NCBI GenBank assembly: GCA_021442545.1
Contig: JABUSX010000348.1
Span: 1 to 6,216 of the forward strand
From: Eubacterium sp.
GTDB lineage: Bacteria > Bacillota > Clostridia > Lachnospirales > Lachnospiraceae
Direction: 5' to 3'
DNA length: 6,216 bases
In this document: positions 1-6,216 of the stretch, piece after piece
Layout of the letters: the number at the start of each line of letters is the position of its first letter
How positions within the stretch are numbered: the first letter of the stretch is position 1
Notes under the pieces: model-generated
Told to the model about the DNA's origin: nothing
Seen by the model: only the letters and a program-made list of their open reading frames with translations
Database searches by the model: none
Made by a program: the position numbers and the translations under genes

Positions 1-43
1 CGTTATAACACGGCATTATGATTGAAAGGGTTATTTGTTCCAT
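1..43 (-). CDS. Glycosyltransferase family 2, N-terminal fragment (runs off left edge)
   Basis: Only the first 14 codons are inside the window; they read MEQITLSIIMPCYN. The LSIIMPCYN stretch is the first beta strand of the GT-A fold in family 2 glycosyltransferases (the usual (V/I)S(V/I)I(V/I)P.YN signature), which binds the nucleotide of the sugar donor. The product is therefore probably a cytoplasmic or membrane-associated enzyme that transfers a sugar from a UDP- or similar donor during polysaccharide assembly. It lies 60 bp downstream of ugd on the same strand and is likely cotranscribed with it. I chose the ATG at 43 because AAAGGAG sits 12 bases upstream and the family signature begins six codons later. 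An in-frame ATG at 73 would add ten lysine-rich residues but has no good ribosome binding site. Donor, acceptor and the rest of the domain cannot be judged. Confidence 0.75.
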   Translation of the reverse strand, partial: MEQITLSIIMPCYN

Positions 44-55
44 ATCAGCTGTCTG

Positions 56-62
56 CTCCTTT
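56..62 (-). promoter_or_regulatory. Ribosome binding site of the left-edge glycosyltransferase
   Basis: On the minus strand AAAGGAG lies 12 bases before the ATG at 43. The spacing is slightly long, but it is the only strong Shine-Dalgarno match between ugd and the glycosyltransferase signature. It favours the ATG at 43 over the in-frame ATG at 73, for which this motif would lie inside the coding region. Confidence 0.6.
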
Positions 63-103
63 GTTTTCTTCATTCTGCTGCTTATTGATCGTTAAATAAT
101 CAT

Positions 104-1336
104 CTAATCTCTGAAATACAGATCCCTTGTGTACACCTTATCCTTCACATCATCCAGGCAGCTGTCATACCGGTTGGCAATGATCACAGCTGACTTTTTC
201 TTAAATTCCTCCAGATCATCCATTACCGGATATTCCAGGAATCCCTGTTCTTTCCGGAGCGTCGGCTCATAGATTACGATTGGCACACCCACCCTACTGA
301 TGTTTGCCATTACACCCTGAATGGAGGAAGAACGGAAGTTATCGGAATCGCTTTTCATAGTCAGGCGATAAATTCCGATCGTTATGTCAGCGTCTTTGTT
401 GACAACATAATCTTCCCTGTAATAGCCGGCCATACGAAGAACTTCATCTGCGACAAACTGCTTCCGAACATCATTCGCTTTCACAACAGCACTAACCATT
501 ACCTGGGGCATCCCTTCAAAATTGGCCTGCAGCTGTTTTGTATCCTTCGGAAGACAGTATCCGCCGTAGCCGAAAGATGGATTGTTATAATGCGAGCCGA
601 TACGGGGATCCAGACAGACACCGTTTATGATATCTTCTGCATTTAATTCCTTGATCTCGGCATAGGTATCAAGTTCATTAAAGAAGGCCACACGAAGTGC
701 CAGATACGTATTGGCAAAGAGTTTTACCGCTTCCGCTTCCGTGAATCCCATAAAAAGAATATCGATATCCTTTTTGATGGCACCTTCCTGAAGAAGCTCT
801 GCAAAATCGCGGGAACGCTGCTTCAGCATCTCATTATTTTTGTCTGTGGAAACAATGATCCGGCTGGGATAAAGATTGTCGTATAAGGCTTTGGATTCCC
901 GCAGAAATTCCGGACTGAACAGAATATTGTCCGTATGATACTTTTTTCTTACGGATGCGGTATAGCCGACCGGAATGGTACTTTTGATGATCATGACGGC
1001 ATTCGGATTCACTTCCAGAACTTCTTCGATCACCGATTCCACAGCCGATGTGTCAAAATAATTTCTGGAGCTGTCATAATTCGTGGGCGCCGCAATGATA
1101 ACAAAATCTGCACTTTTATATGCAGATCTGCCGTCTGTTGTGGCAGTCAGGTCAAGTTCCTTTTCCGCCAGATATTTTTCTATATAATCATCCTGGATCG
1201 GGGATTTTCTTCTGTTGATCATGTCAACCTTTTCAGGAAGAATATCCACGGCTGTAACATGATTATTCTGAGATAAAAGGACTGCAAGGGAAAGCCCGAC
1301 ATAACCGGTTCCCGCTACCGCAATGTTCTTGTTCAT
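104..1336 (-). CDS. ugd: UDP-glucose 6-dehydrogenase
   Basis: Cytoplasmic enzyme that oxidises UDP-glucose to UDP-glucuronate with two NAD+, supplying an acidic sugar donor for capsule or exopolysaccharide. At 410 residues it is close to the short Ugd of enterobacteria (about 388), which it resembles throughout from memory. Visible signatures are the Rossmann loop GTGYVG (residues 9-14) with the ribose-binding D31, the APTNYD segment (83-88), KSTIPVG (118-124), the EFLRE substrate loop (143-147), [11 protein letters not shown] (201-211) with K205 and N209, and [11 protein letters not shown] (255-265) with catalytic Cys261 and D265. A second Rossmann-like UDP-binding domain follows (about 316-410), including [15 protein letters not shown]. 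The reading frame is intact. The extra length lies mainly in a loop around 303-316. The ATG at 1336 fits the family N-terminus, although its ribosome binding site is weak (GTGAG at 1348-1352). It probably has its own promoter in the 104-bp gap upstream. GDP-mannose dehydrogenase is a related alternative, but the whole-length likeness favours Ugd. Confidence 0.95.
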   Translation of the reverse strand: MNKNIAVAGTGYVGLSLAVLLSQNNHVTAVDILPEKVDMINRRKSPIQDDYIEKYLAEKELDLTATTDGRSAYKSADFVIIAAPTNYDSSRNYFDTSAVESVIEEVLEVNPNAVMIIKSTIPVGYTASVRKKYHTDNILFSPEFLRESKALYDNLYPSRIIVSTDKNNEMLKQRSRDFAELLQEGAIKKDIDILFMGFTEAEAVKLFANTYLALRVAFFNELDTYAEIKELNAEDIINGVCLDPRIGSHYNNPSFGYGGYCLPKDTKQLQANFEGMPQVMVSAVVKANDVRKQFVADEVLRMAGYYREDYVVNKDADITIGIYRLTMKSDSDNFRSSSIQGVMANISRVGVPIVIYEPTLRKEQGFLEYPVMDDLEEFKKKSAVIIANRYDSCLDDVKDKVYTRDLYFRD

Positions 1337-1380
1337 ACTTATAAAATCTCACTGAAATGACAACCGTTTACCACTGTAGT

Positions 1381-1409
1381 AATTTACCAAAAATAAATAC
1401 GAACGTCAA
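1381..1409 (-). promoter_or_regulatory. Candidate sigma-A promoter of ugd
   Basis: On the minus strand a -35 box TTGACG (1404-1409, five of six consensus bases) is followed by a 17-base spacer and a -10 box TAAATT (1381-1386, four of six). Transcription would start near 1374, giving a leader of roughly 38 bases before the ugd ATG. The 17-base spacing and the position in the only sizeable gap inside the gene cluster support it. A short GC-rich imperfect hairpin just upstream (CCCG and CGGG arms, near 1411-1426) is too weak to call a terminator. Inferred from sequence match only. Confidence 0.5.
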
Positions 1410-1440
1410 ACCCGCCGCCTGCCGGGAATGATAGAAATAC

Positions 1441-3339
1441 TCAGTGTCTATCCAATAATGATTCAAACAAAACTCTTTCTTCTGCAGAAAGCCCATACTT
1501 TAAATCCTGCTCTGTTTTATCAAGATTGGCATATATCCATCTCGCACTATCACTCATATATTTAATTGCATTGTCCAGAACAGAAGTATCCGGAGAAGTA
1601 TCAGCACAATGCTGAAGCGATTCCGCCATTTTCCGTGAAGAAACAAAATATCCATATGCATGCGCAAACGTTTTTGCCGAAGTCATTGTAGAACCTGGCC
1701 GTAATCTGCGAAGAAAGAATGTTTCATGAAAACAAGCAGCTCTTTTTGCCTGAAGCAGACACGAAAATGTATATGGATTATCCTCATGAACAATTCCGCT
1801 TACAAATGAAATATTGTTTTCCGTTAAAAAAGACCGCCTGACCAGCTGCATTTGTACTGTAACTCTGTATTCTTTGTCCCGTAAAAGCATCGTCAGTAAT
1901 TTCAGACCTGTATATGTTTCCTTATACTGATGTGTCTTCTTATAGTAATTTCTGGCATTTGAGAACTTTTCTTCCAGATCTTCATTTTCATAAATACATT
2001 CTCCTTCAAACAGCAGAATATCCAGTCTATCTCCTGAAGCGCAATTATGTAATTTTTCAAGAGCATCCGGTTTGATCATGTCGTCACTGTCAAGAAAATA
2101 AACATACTCTGCCCTTGCACACTTTAATCCTGCATTTCTGGCAGAAGATATCCCACCGTTTTCCTTCGAAAGTACGGTGATCCTGCTGTCCTTTTCAGCA
2201 TATTCCATGATGATGTCCATTGAATGATCTTCTGATCCATCATTCACACAGATAATTTCTATATTCTTCAGGCTTTGTTTACAGACGCTGTCTAAACAGG
2301 CACCTACATATTTCTCCACGTTATAAAAGGGAATTATTACAGAGACGAAGGGATCTGAAACCGTATTTTCTACGATAGCAGATGCCTGTTGTTTCGATCT
2401 CGATGAATGCAGTTTATGATAAAACTCATATGCCCGAAGATATGGTTTTATACCGGGCGACAGCTCATCTTCAAATTCTAATATTGAATGATCAAGAAGT
2501 TTATCTGATTCATATATCTGCTGCATTACTGCTTCATTATCAATTTGAGCGAAAATATGCTTTCTGTAGTTAACCAGTATTCTTTTTGCGACCCTTTTAT
2601 GCAGATCTTTATATTTATATTCATTGGTTATGGTCAGAAGATCACAGGACGATTTTAAAATATCCGCTGCAGCCTCCGCTGACCAGTTAACAGTATTAAA
2701 TCCCCTCTCCCGATAATGATAGGAAACCTTAGAAGAAGCATAAAACACTTCCGCTGCTGCCATGGCTTTTACAAAAAAGGGTATGTCCTGATTTCTTTTG
2801 TATAAGGGAAATGTAAGATTGAATTTTCTGATATGGCTGTTTTTGAAGAAGAACCTCTGAAAATAATAATCATACTGGTAGCTTCTGTAGGAAATAAAAT
2901 CCTCTTCATAAAACCTGCATTTTTCCCCCTCTGGAAAAGTCTCCTTCAGTGTTCCGTCGGACGTGATCATTGCCATACTTCCGCCCACGATCTTCGCGTC
3001 ATGAGTTACTGCCAGATTGTAGAAATATTCCAGTATATCTGCATCCGGGTACAGGTCGTCCGGATCCGCAAATGTAATGAATTCCCCTGCTGCCGTATGT
3101 AATCCGGCATTTCTGGCCGCTCCTGTACCCTGATTTTCCTGCGTAATAATGCATATCCTATGATCTGATTCAGCGTTTCTTTTCAGTATTTCCGGCGAAT
3201 GATCGGAACTTCCGTCATTGACAAAAATAAACTCTGCATCCTGTAAAGTCTGCATAGTTAAGCTGTCAATAAATTCCTGCAAATGTGCTTCTGAATTATA
3301 GACCGGCACGATCACTGAAACTTTAATCGGATTACTCAT
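1441..3339 (-). CDS. Two-domain (tandem GT-A) family 2 glycosyltransferase
   Basis: A 632-residue protein with two complete GT-A domains, each expected to transfer a sugar from a nucleotide donor on the cytoplasmic side. Domain 1 (about residues 6-210) shows VSVIVPVYN (7-15), NDGSSD (41-46), GTGAARNAGL (71-80) and the metal-binding DPDD (92-95), with a QD pair (184-185) where the catalytic base is expected. Domain 2 (about 331-545) shows VSVIIPFYN (332-340), NDGSED (366-371), SSARNAGL (398-405), DSDD (417-420) and an HED motif (518-520) as the likely catalytic base. A largely helical linker (about 215-325) joins them and a helical tail follows. There is no membrane segment or signal peptide. 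AAGGAG six bases before the ATG fixes the start. It sits 27 bp after the SGNH-like gene and before ugd, so a role in building the same glycan is likely. Base composition looks more AT-rich than in ugd. Both domains keep their key acidic residues, so both may be active. Sugar specificity cannot be read; neither domain shows the WGGED motif known from some glycosaminoglycan synthases. Confidence 0.9.
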   Translation of the reverse strand: MSNPIKVSVIVPVYNSEAHLQEFIDSLTMQTLQDAEFIFVNDGSSDHSPEILKRNAESDHRICIITQENQGTGAARNAGLHTAAGEFITFADPDDLYPDADILEYFYNLAVTHDAKIVGGSMAMITSDGTLKETFPEGEKCRFYEEDFISYRSYQYDYYFQRFFFKNSHIRKFNLTFPLYKRNQDIPFFVKAMAAAEVFYASSKVSYHYRERGFNTVNWSAEAAADILKSSCDLLTITNEYKYKDLHKRVAKRILVNYRKHIFAQIDNEAVMQQIYESDKLLDHSILEFEDELSPGIKPYLRAYEFYHKLHSSRSKQQASAIVENTVSDPFVSVIIPFYNVEKYVGACLDSVCKQSLKNIEIICVNDGSEDHSMDIIMEYAEKDSRITVLSKENGGISSARNAGLKCARAEYVYFLDSDDMIKPDALEKLHNCASGDRLDILLFEGECIYENEDLEEKFSNARNYYKKTHQYKETYTGLKLLTMLLRDKEYRVTVQMQLVRRSFLTENNISFVSGIVHEDNPYTFSCLLQAKRAACFHETFFLRRLRPGSTMTSAKTFAHAYGYFVSSRKMAESLQHCADTSPDTSVLDNAIKYMSDSARWIYANLDKTEQDLKYGLSAEERVLFESLLDRH

Positions 3340-3345
3340 TTTCTT

Positions 3346-3351
3346 CTCCTT
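3346..3351 (-). promoter_or_regulatory. Ribosome binding site of the two-domain glycosyltransferase
   Basis: AAGGAG on the minus strand lies six bases before the ATG at 3339, inside the 27-bp gap after the SGNH-like gene. It is a strong match at good spacing and confirms this start; no separate promoter is visible in the gap, so cotranscription with the upstream genes is expected. Confidence 0.8.
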
Positions 3352-3366
3352 CGACTGCCATATCAG

Positions 3367-4503
3367 TCATCCTGTATATTCTTTATTTAACAAAAGAGCT
3401 GCTGCATAATAATCATCTTCATAATCCACCTGTCCGTTGATCTGCATATAATCATAATTCTTATAGAACTCTGATTCTTTCCGGATGTAATCTTTATAAT
3501 TTCCCTTCGTAATCTGATACTTTCCGTCTTTCATCCAGCGAAGGATCAGACTGTTTATCCATTCCCCGTAATGAATATTATCTTTGTAATGATTCAGATC
3601 AGTTGTAATATCCTGCCTGTTATTAAAAGAAAAAAGCTTGATATTGTCACACTCTGTTATCAGTTCTATTATGTACTCTTCTGCCTCAATCTGCTTGCAG
3701 ATATTCCCGTTCGCTGCAAGTCCCCGCCACCAGACAATGCTGTACGGGGGAAAGAAATAATAAAATGTAATATCCGGATTATCCTTTGCAATCTGAGTAA
3801 CATTCTGTTCAATATTTTTGTAAATGGTTGATTTTTCTTCTTCTGTGATATGTCTGTCCTGTGCTTTTTCGATCTGATCCACTCCATCGGGGCACACTGT
3901 ATTGACCCCGAATGTAACTTTGTCCTGCCATCTTGCATAATCATCAAAGGATGTTATCCCAGGTTTGAAGTTTTTCTCATCATTAGCTGCCGTCATGGCA
4001 TAGGCTCTTTTCCAGATCACATCCCGATTCCAGATATACCTGACGTCATTAAGCGGATTTGAATCATACAGATAGTCCGGAAATTCACCTAAATCTTCCC
4101 GCATCCAATCCTTATCATAAAAGAAAAATGTCATATCCAGGCATCGAACGACGGTTTTTAGGTCAGGATTGTTACTTACAGCGATCTCCAGGTTATCGTT
4201 GATTTCCTTATATGAACCGCCTGAATAAGGTACCTTTATAGAATGACATTCAAAAATCTCGTCCATCTCAGAAGTTTTGAAGTTTTCTGTCATTGATGTT
4301 CCGGTTATGATCGCATCGTAATCAAAGTGTTTTGTGATGCCGTCATTCTGACTTCTTTCATTATCCAGAGAATAAAAATACGTTTCTGTATCCGGATTAT
4401 GGAAATGAAAATATGGATCTATCTTACCGACCCATGTGCCGATGAATACCAATCCAAAAACAACAATGATCAGCCATCCTATTATCCAGTGTTTTGCCTT
4501 CAT
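3367..4503 (-). CDS. Membrane-anchored SGNH-hydrolase-like protein, probable partner of the MBOAT acyltransferase
   Basis: A 378-residue protein with a short basic N-terminus and one hydrophobic segment (about residues 6-26) that looks like an uncleaved signal anchor, placing the rest outside the membrane. I recognise no exact family, but two motifs recall SGNH esterases and acyltransferases: GTSM (68-71), preceded by a hydrophobic strand (DAIIT), puts Ser70 in the nucleophile position (block I), and DNIH (308-311) fits the C-terminal Asp-x-x-His of block V. A second Asp-x-x-His, DLNH (302-305), lies just before it. Blocks II and III are not clear. The layout matches DltD, PatB and AlgJ/AlgX-type partners that take an acyl group from an MBOAT protein and attach it to a cell-wall polymer or polysaccharide. 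Here the gene follows the MBOAT gene by only 12 bases, and its ribosome binding site overlaps that gene's stop codon, so the two are probably made together. Likely role: O-acylation (often O-acetylation) of an extracellular glycan. De-acylation is an alternative. The fold is inferred from motifs and context only. Confidence 0.72.
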   Translation of the reverse strand: MKAKHWIIGWLIIVVFGLVFIGTWVGKIDPYFHFHNPDTETYFYSLDNERSQNDGITKHFDYDAIITGTSMTENFKTSEMDEIFECHSIKVPYSGGSYKEINDNLEIAVSNNPDLKTVVRCLDMTFFFYDKDWMREDLGEFPDYLYDSNPLNDVRYIWNRDVIWKRAYAMTAANDEKNFKPGITSFDDYARWQDKVTFGVNTVCPDGVDQIEKAQDRHITEEEKSTIYKNIEQNVTQIAKDNPDITFYYFFPPYSIVWWRGLAANGNICKQIEAEEYIIELITECDNIKLFSFNNRQDITTDLNHYKDNIHYGEWINSLILRWMKDGKYQITKGNYKDYIRKESEFYKNYDYMQINGQVDYEDDYYAAALLLNKEYTG

Positions 4504-4510
4504 GAACTTA

Positions 4511-4517
4511 CTTCCTT
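4511..4517 (-). promoter_or_regulatory. Ribosome binding site overlapping the MBOAT stop codon
   Basis: AAGGAAG on the minus strand lies seven bases before the ATG at 4503 and shares two bases with the TAA stop of the upstream MBOAT gene (4516-4518). This arrangement usually gives translational coupling, so the SGNH-like protein is probably made in step with the MBOAT protein. Confidence 0.75.
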
Positions 4518-5964
4518 AAAAGTTAAAATACACAAATACAGACTCTGCGCCAAGGCATGTGACACCCCAGACAAAAGCAATCGCAGCCAGTACCATTGCG
4601 ATACCTGAGATCTTATCCTTATTCCTGTAATTGTTTTCCGGGATAAGGCAGATGATAAACGAAGCCACAATGAAGGCATTCATAATAAATCCATGACTGA
4701 CCGTATTTAATTTCCCCAAAAACGGAATGATCTTAAACAGAAACTCTGATTCTGGAAATGAAAAAGAAGTAATCAGACCATCACTTACTGTGGTATTCCC
4801 CAACGTTACGATTCTCTTTAATATATCCACCCATTGCTGGACACTTTCTGCCCTGAACAAAAGCCACAATACGTTTACGATAATAAAGGTCAGCAGCCAT
4901 CTTGCCGGTTCGAATATCTTCTTTGGGGATTTGTCGATGAATCTGTCAAGTATACTGAAGGCTCCATGCAGTAATCCCCACAGGATAAATGTCCAGTTCG
5001 CACCATGCCATATTCCGCTGACCAGAAATACAATCATCGTATTCAGGCAGGTAAAAAGCAGCCCTTTTCTGCTTCCGCCCAGAGGAATGAAAATATACTT
5101 TGTCAGGAATTTCGTCAATGAAATATGCCATCTTTTCCAGAAATCCCTGATGGATATCGCTTTATACGGAGAATCAAAGTTGATCGGCAATGTGATATTC
5201 AGCATTTTTGAAATGCCGACCGCCATATCACTGTAGCCGCTGAAATCGAAATAGATCTCAAATGTATAGAAAAGAGTGACAAGAATCCAGTCAACAGGTG
5301 TCGCTGCTTCATAATTGGAAAATCCCCATGAAACAGCCCTTGCAAAAGTATCCGCTAAAAGGAGTTTCTTTAAAAGTCCGAACGAAAAGATCTTCAGACC
5401 GGATGCAATATTGTTCCAGTCCACTTTTTTTAATGCCGCATTATTATATTGTTCAACAAAGTCAACGGGATCCATCAGCGGACCCATCAGCAGCTTGGGA
5501 AAATACAGAATAAAGGAAATGTAATCAATCGCATCTGTTTTTTTGATCTCGTTACGATACACCGCAACAATATATGCGATCTGCTGGAATGTGAAAAAGC
5601 TGATGCCGATCGGCAGGATGAGTTCTTTAAGAGGAAAGTCTTTCCCGAACCATGCATTTGCGTTTACGATTACAAAATTGGTATATTTATAGTAAAGCAG
5701 AAGTCCGACATTTATGATTACCGGAATAAACATAAATACTTTCTTCCACTTCACTCTTTCAATCAGTTTTGCAAAAAGGAAATTTATGCCAAGGCTGATT
5801 CCGAGTATGACGAGCGTGGAGAGATCCGTGTATGCGTAAAAGATCACGCTCCCGGCAATAATCGCAATTTTTCCTGCCGTGATGCTGATCTTGTTCAGAA
5901 GGAAATAAACCAACACCATGATTGGCAGAAAAGCCAGAATAAAAATATAGCTGCTGAACTGCAC
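4516..5964 (-). CDS. MBOAT-family membrane O-acyltransferase (AlgI/DltB/PatA-like)
   Basis: A 482-residue polytopic membrane protein, typical in length for the AlgI/PatA group. It is expected to take an acyl group from a cytoplasmic donor such as acetyl-CoA and pass it through the membrane toward a glycan acceptor. About a dozen hydrophobic segments are visible, beginning with the FSSYIFILAFLP start usual for this group. Family signatures are YFPKLLMGP (154-162), YFDFSGYSDMA (238-248), INFDSPY (261-267), the RDFWKRWHISL loop (273-283), FIPLGG (292-297) and SGIWHGANWTFILWGLLHG (316-334). His320 is the near-invariant MBOAT histidine and His333 a second conserved one. The C-terminus SVFVYFNF matches the usual aromatic ending of these proteins. 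The start codon is GTG at 5964, supported by AAGGAAG eight bases upstream and by the family N-terminus. The adjoining SGNH-like gene is the expected extracellular partner. The acceptor is probably the polysaccharide made by the neighbouring glycosyltransferases rather than teichoic acid, since no dltA or dltC is present. Confidence 0.93.
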   Translation of the reverse strand: MQFSSYIFILAFLPIMVLVYFLLNKISITAGKIAIIAGSVIFYAYTDLSTLVILGISLGINFLFAKLIERVKWKKVFMFIPVIINVGLLLYYKYTNFVIVNANAWFGKDFPLKELILPIGISFFTFQQIAYIVAVYRNEIKKTDAIDYISFILYFPKLLMGPLMDPVDFVEQYNNAALKKVDWNNIASGLKIFSFGLLKKLLLADTFARAVSWGFSNYEAATPVDWILVTLFYTFEIYFDFSGYSDMAVGISKMLNITLPINFDSPYKAISIRDFWKRWHISLTKFLTKYIFIPLGGSRKGLLFTCLNTMIVFLVSGIWHGANWTFILWGLLHGAFSILDRFIDKSPKKIFEPARWLLTFIIVNVLWLLFRAESVQQWVDILKRIVTLGNTTVSDGLITSFSFPESEFLFKIIPFLGKLNTVSHGFIMNAFIVASFIICLIPENNYRNKDKISGIAMVLAAIAFVWGVTCLGAESVFVYFNF

Positions 5965-6070
5965 CTGAACTTCTTCCTTCCGCTGTTTCTCACATCAATA
6001 TAATGTCACAAATTGTATATTTCATTTTGCAACATTTTCCCGGATCATGCAACGGATTCGCGGATGTTGA
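5965..6070 (-). other. Intergenic gap between the XRE gene and the MBOAT gene
   Basis: This 106-bp gap should hold any promoter for the MBOAT-SGNH-glycosyltransferase group, but no convincing one is seen. A -10-like TATATT (5997-6002, minus strand) has no good -35 box at proper spacing, and TTGCAT with CAAAAT at a 17-base spacer is only a weak alternative. The six-base inverted arms CAACAT and ATGTTG (6030-6035 and 6064-6069) could form a loose hairpin after the XRE stop, but no T-run follows, so I do not call a terminator. The group may therefore be read from a poorly matched promoter here or from further upstream. Confidence 0.4.
5973..5979 (-). promoter_or_regulatory. Ribosome binding site fixing the GTG start of the MBOAT gene
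   Basis: AAGGAAG on the minus strand lies eight bases before the GTG at 5964. It supports this non-ATG start; no in-frame ATG placed as well before the conserved N-terminus is visible. Confidence 0.75.
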
Positions 6071-6216
6071 CTACCTGTTTTCACCACCGGCCCGGTCTGC
6101 AGCCGGAATAAATTCCAATCTCAGCTGCATTCCTAAACCGGCTGCAATTCTTTTTACCATGGCAAGGCTGGGGTTTCTGGTGCCGTTTTCGATTCTGCTG
6201 ATATCCGCCTGTGTAA
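6071..6216 (-). CDS. XRE-family helix-turn-helix protein, C-terminal part (runs off right edge); antitoxin-like
   Basis: Only the last 47 residues and the TAG stop are in the window; the start lies beyond the right edge. The fragment reads TQADISRIENG, then TRNPSLAMVKRIAAGLG, then MQLRLEFIP and a short polar tail. The first part is the recognition helix and following turn of the Cro/C1 helix-turn-helix, which binds an operator in DNA. The strand LRLEFIP right after the domain is common in small HTH antitoxins that pair with RelE/HigB-type toxins, so a toxin gene may lie just outside the window upstream. It could instead be a simple transcriptional regulator. It runs in the same direction as the polysaccharide genes, but the 106-bp gap and lack of functional link suggest it is a separate unit that marks the edge of the cluster. 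Confidence 0.82.
   Translation of the reverse strand, partial: TQADISRIENGTRNPSLAMVKRIAAGLGMQLRLEFIPAADRAGGENR

Noticed and set aside
935..1276. 113-codon open frame on the plus strand opposite ugd
   Set aside because: Lies wholly within the conserved NAD-binding half of ugd and shows no motif.
1411..1426. GC-rich imperfect palindrome after the two-domain glycosyltransferase, considered as a terminator
   Set aside because: Only four base pairs pair cleanly and only three T residues follow, so it does not meet the pattern of an intrinsic terminator.
3669..3947. 92-codon open frame on the minus strand inside the SGNH-like gene in another frame
   Set aside because: Overlaps an intact longer gene with a good start, and carries no domain or convincing ribosome binding site.
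4727..5236. 169-codon open frame on the plus strand opposite the MBOAT gene
   Set aside because: Antisense to the most conserved part of the MBOAT gene, with no domain signature; explained by the codon use of the real gene.
4516..5964. MBOAT protein as DltB of a D-alanylation (dlt) operon
   Set aside because: No dltA or dltC gene is present and the neighbours are sugar genes; a polysaccharide O-acyltransferase fits better.
5449..6003. 184-codon open frame on the plus strand opposite the MBOAT gene
   Set aside because: It is antisense to a well-supported membrane protein with family motifs, has no recognisable domain and is rich in Cys, His and Lys as expected for a shadow frame.

Overview
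The window is a stretch of a surface- or exopolysaccharide locus, most likely from a low-to-moderate GC Gram-positive bacterium of the Clostridia (a Lachnospiraceae-like genome fits). This guess rests on AGGAG-type ribosome binding sites before most genes, modest GC content and the flavour of the proteins. It is an inference from composition and has not been tested by any search. Every gene I can support lies on the minus strand, so transcription runs from the right edge to the left edge.

In transcription order: (1) at the right edge, the C-terminal 47 residues of an XRE-family helix-turn-helix protein that resembles the antitoxin of a RelE/HigB-type toxin-antitoxin pair, probably unrelated to the sugar genes; (2) a 106-bp gap with no clear promoter or terminator; (3) a 482-residue MBOAT membrane O-acyltransferase that starts at GTG; (4) twelve bases later, a 378-residue membrane-anchored protein with SGNH-hydrolase-like motifs, whose ribosome binding site overlaps the stop codon of the MBOAT gene; (5) 27 bp later, a 632-residue protein with two GT-A (family 2) glycosyltransferase domains in tandem; (6) a 104-bp gap with a good sigma-A-type promoter candidate; (7) ugd, UDP-glucose 6-dehydrogenase; (8) at the left edge, the first 14 codons of another family 2 glycosyltransferase.

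Together the genes suggest the making and decoration of a glucuronate-containing glycan. Ugd would supply UDP-glucuronate, the glycosyltransferases would build the repeat or side chain, and the MBOAT/SGNH-like pair would carry an acyl group (probably acetyl) across the membrane and attach it to the glycan outside the cell, as DltB/DltD, PatA/PatB and AlgI/AlgJ-X do in other systems. The acceptor, the sugar linkages and the acyl group cannot be read from this sequence. The most interesting parts are the tightly coupled MBOAT plus divergent SGNH-like cassette and the two-headed glycosyltransferase next to a UDP-glucuronate source. No RNA gene, insertion sequence, CRISPR array or prophage signal was seen.
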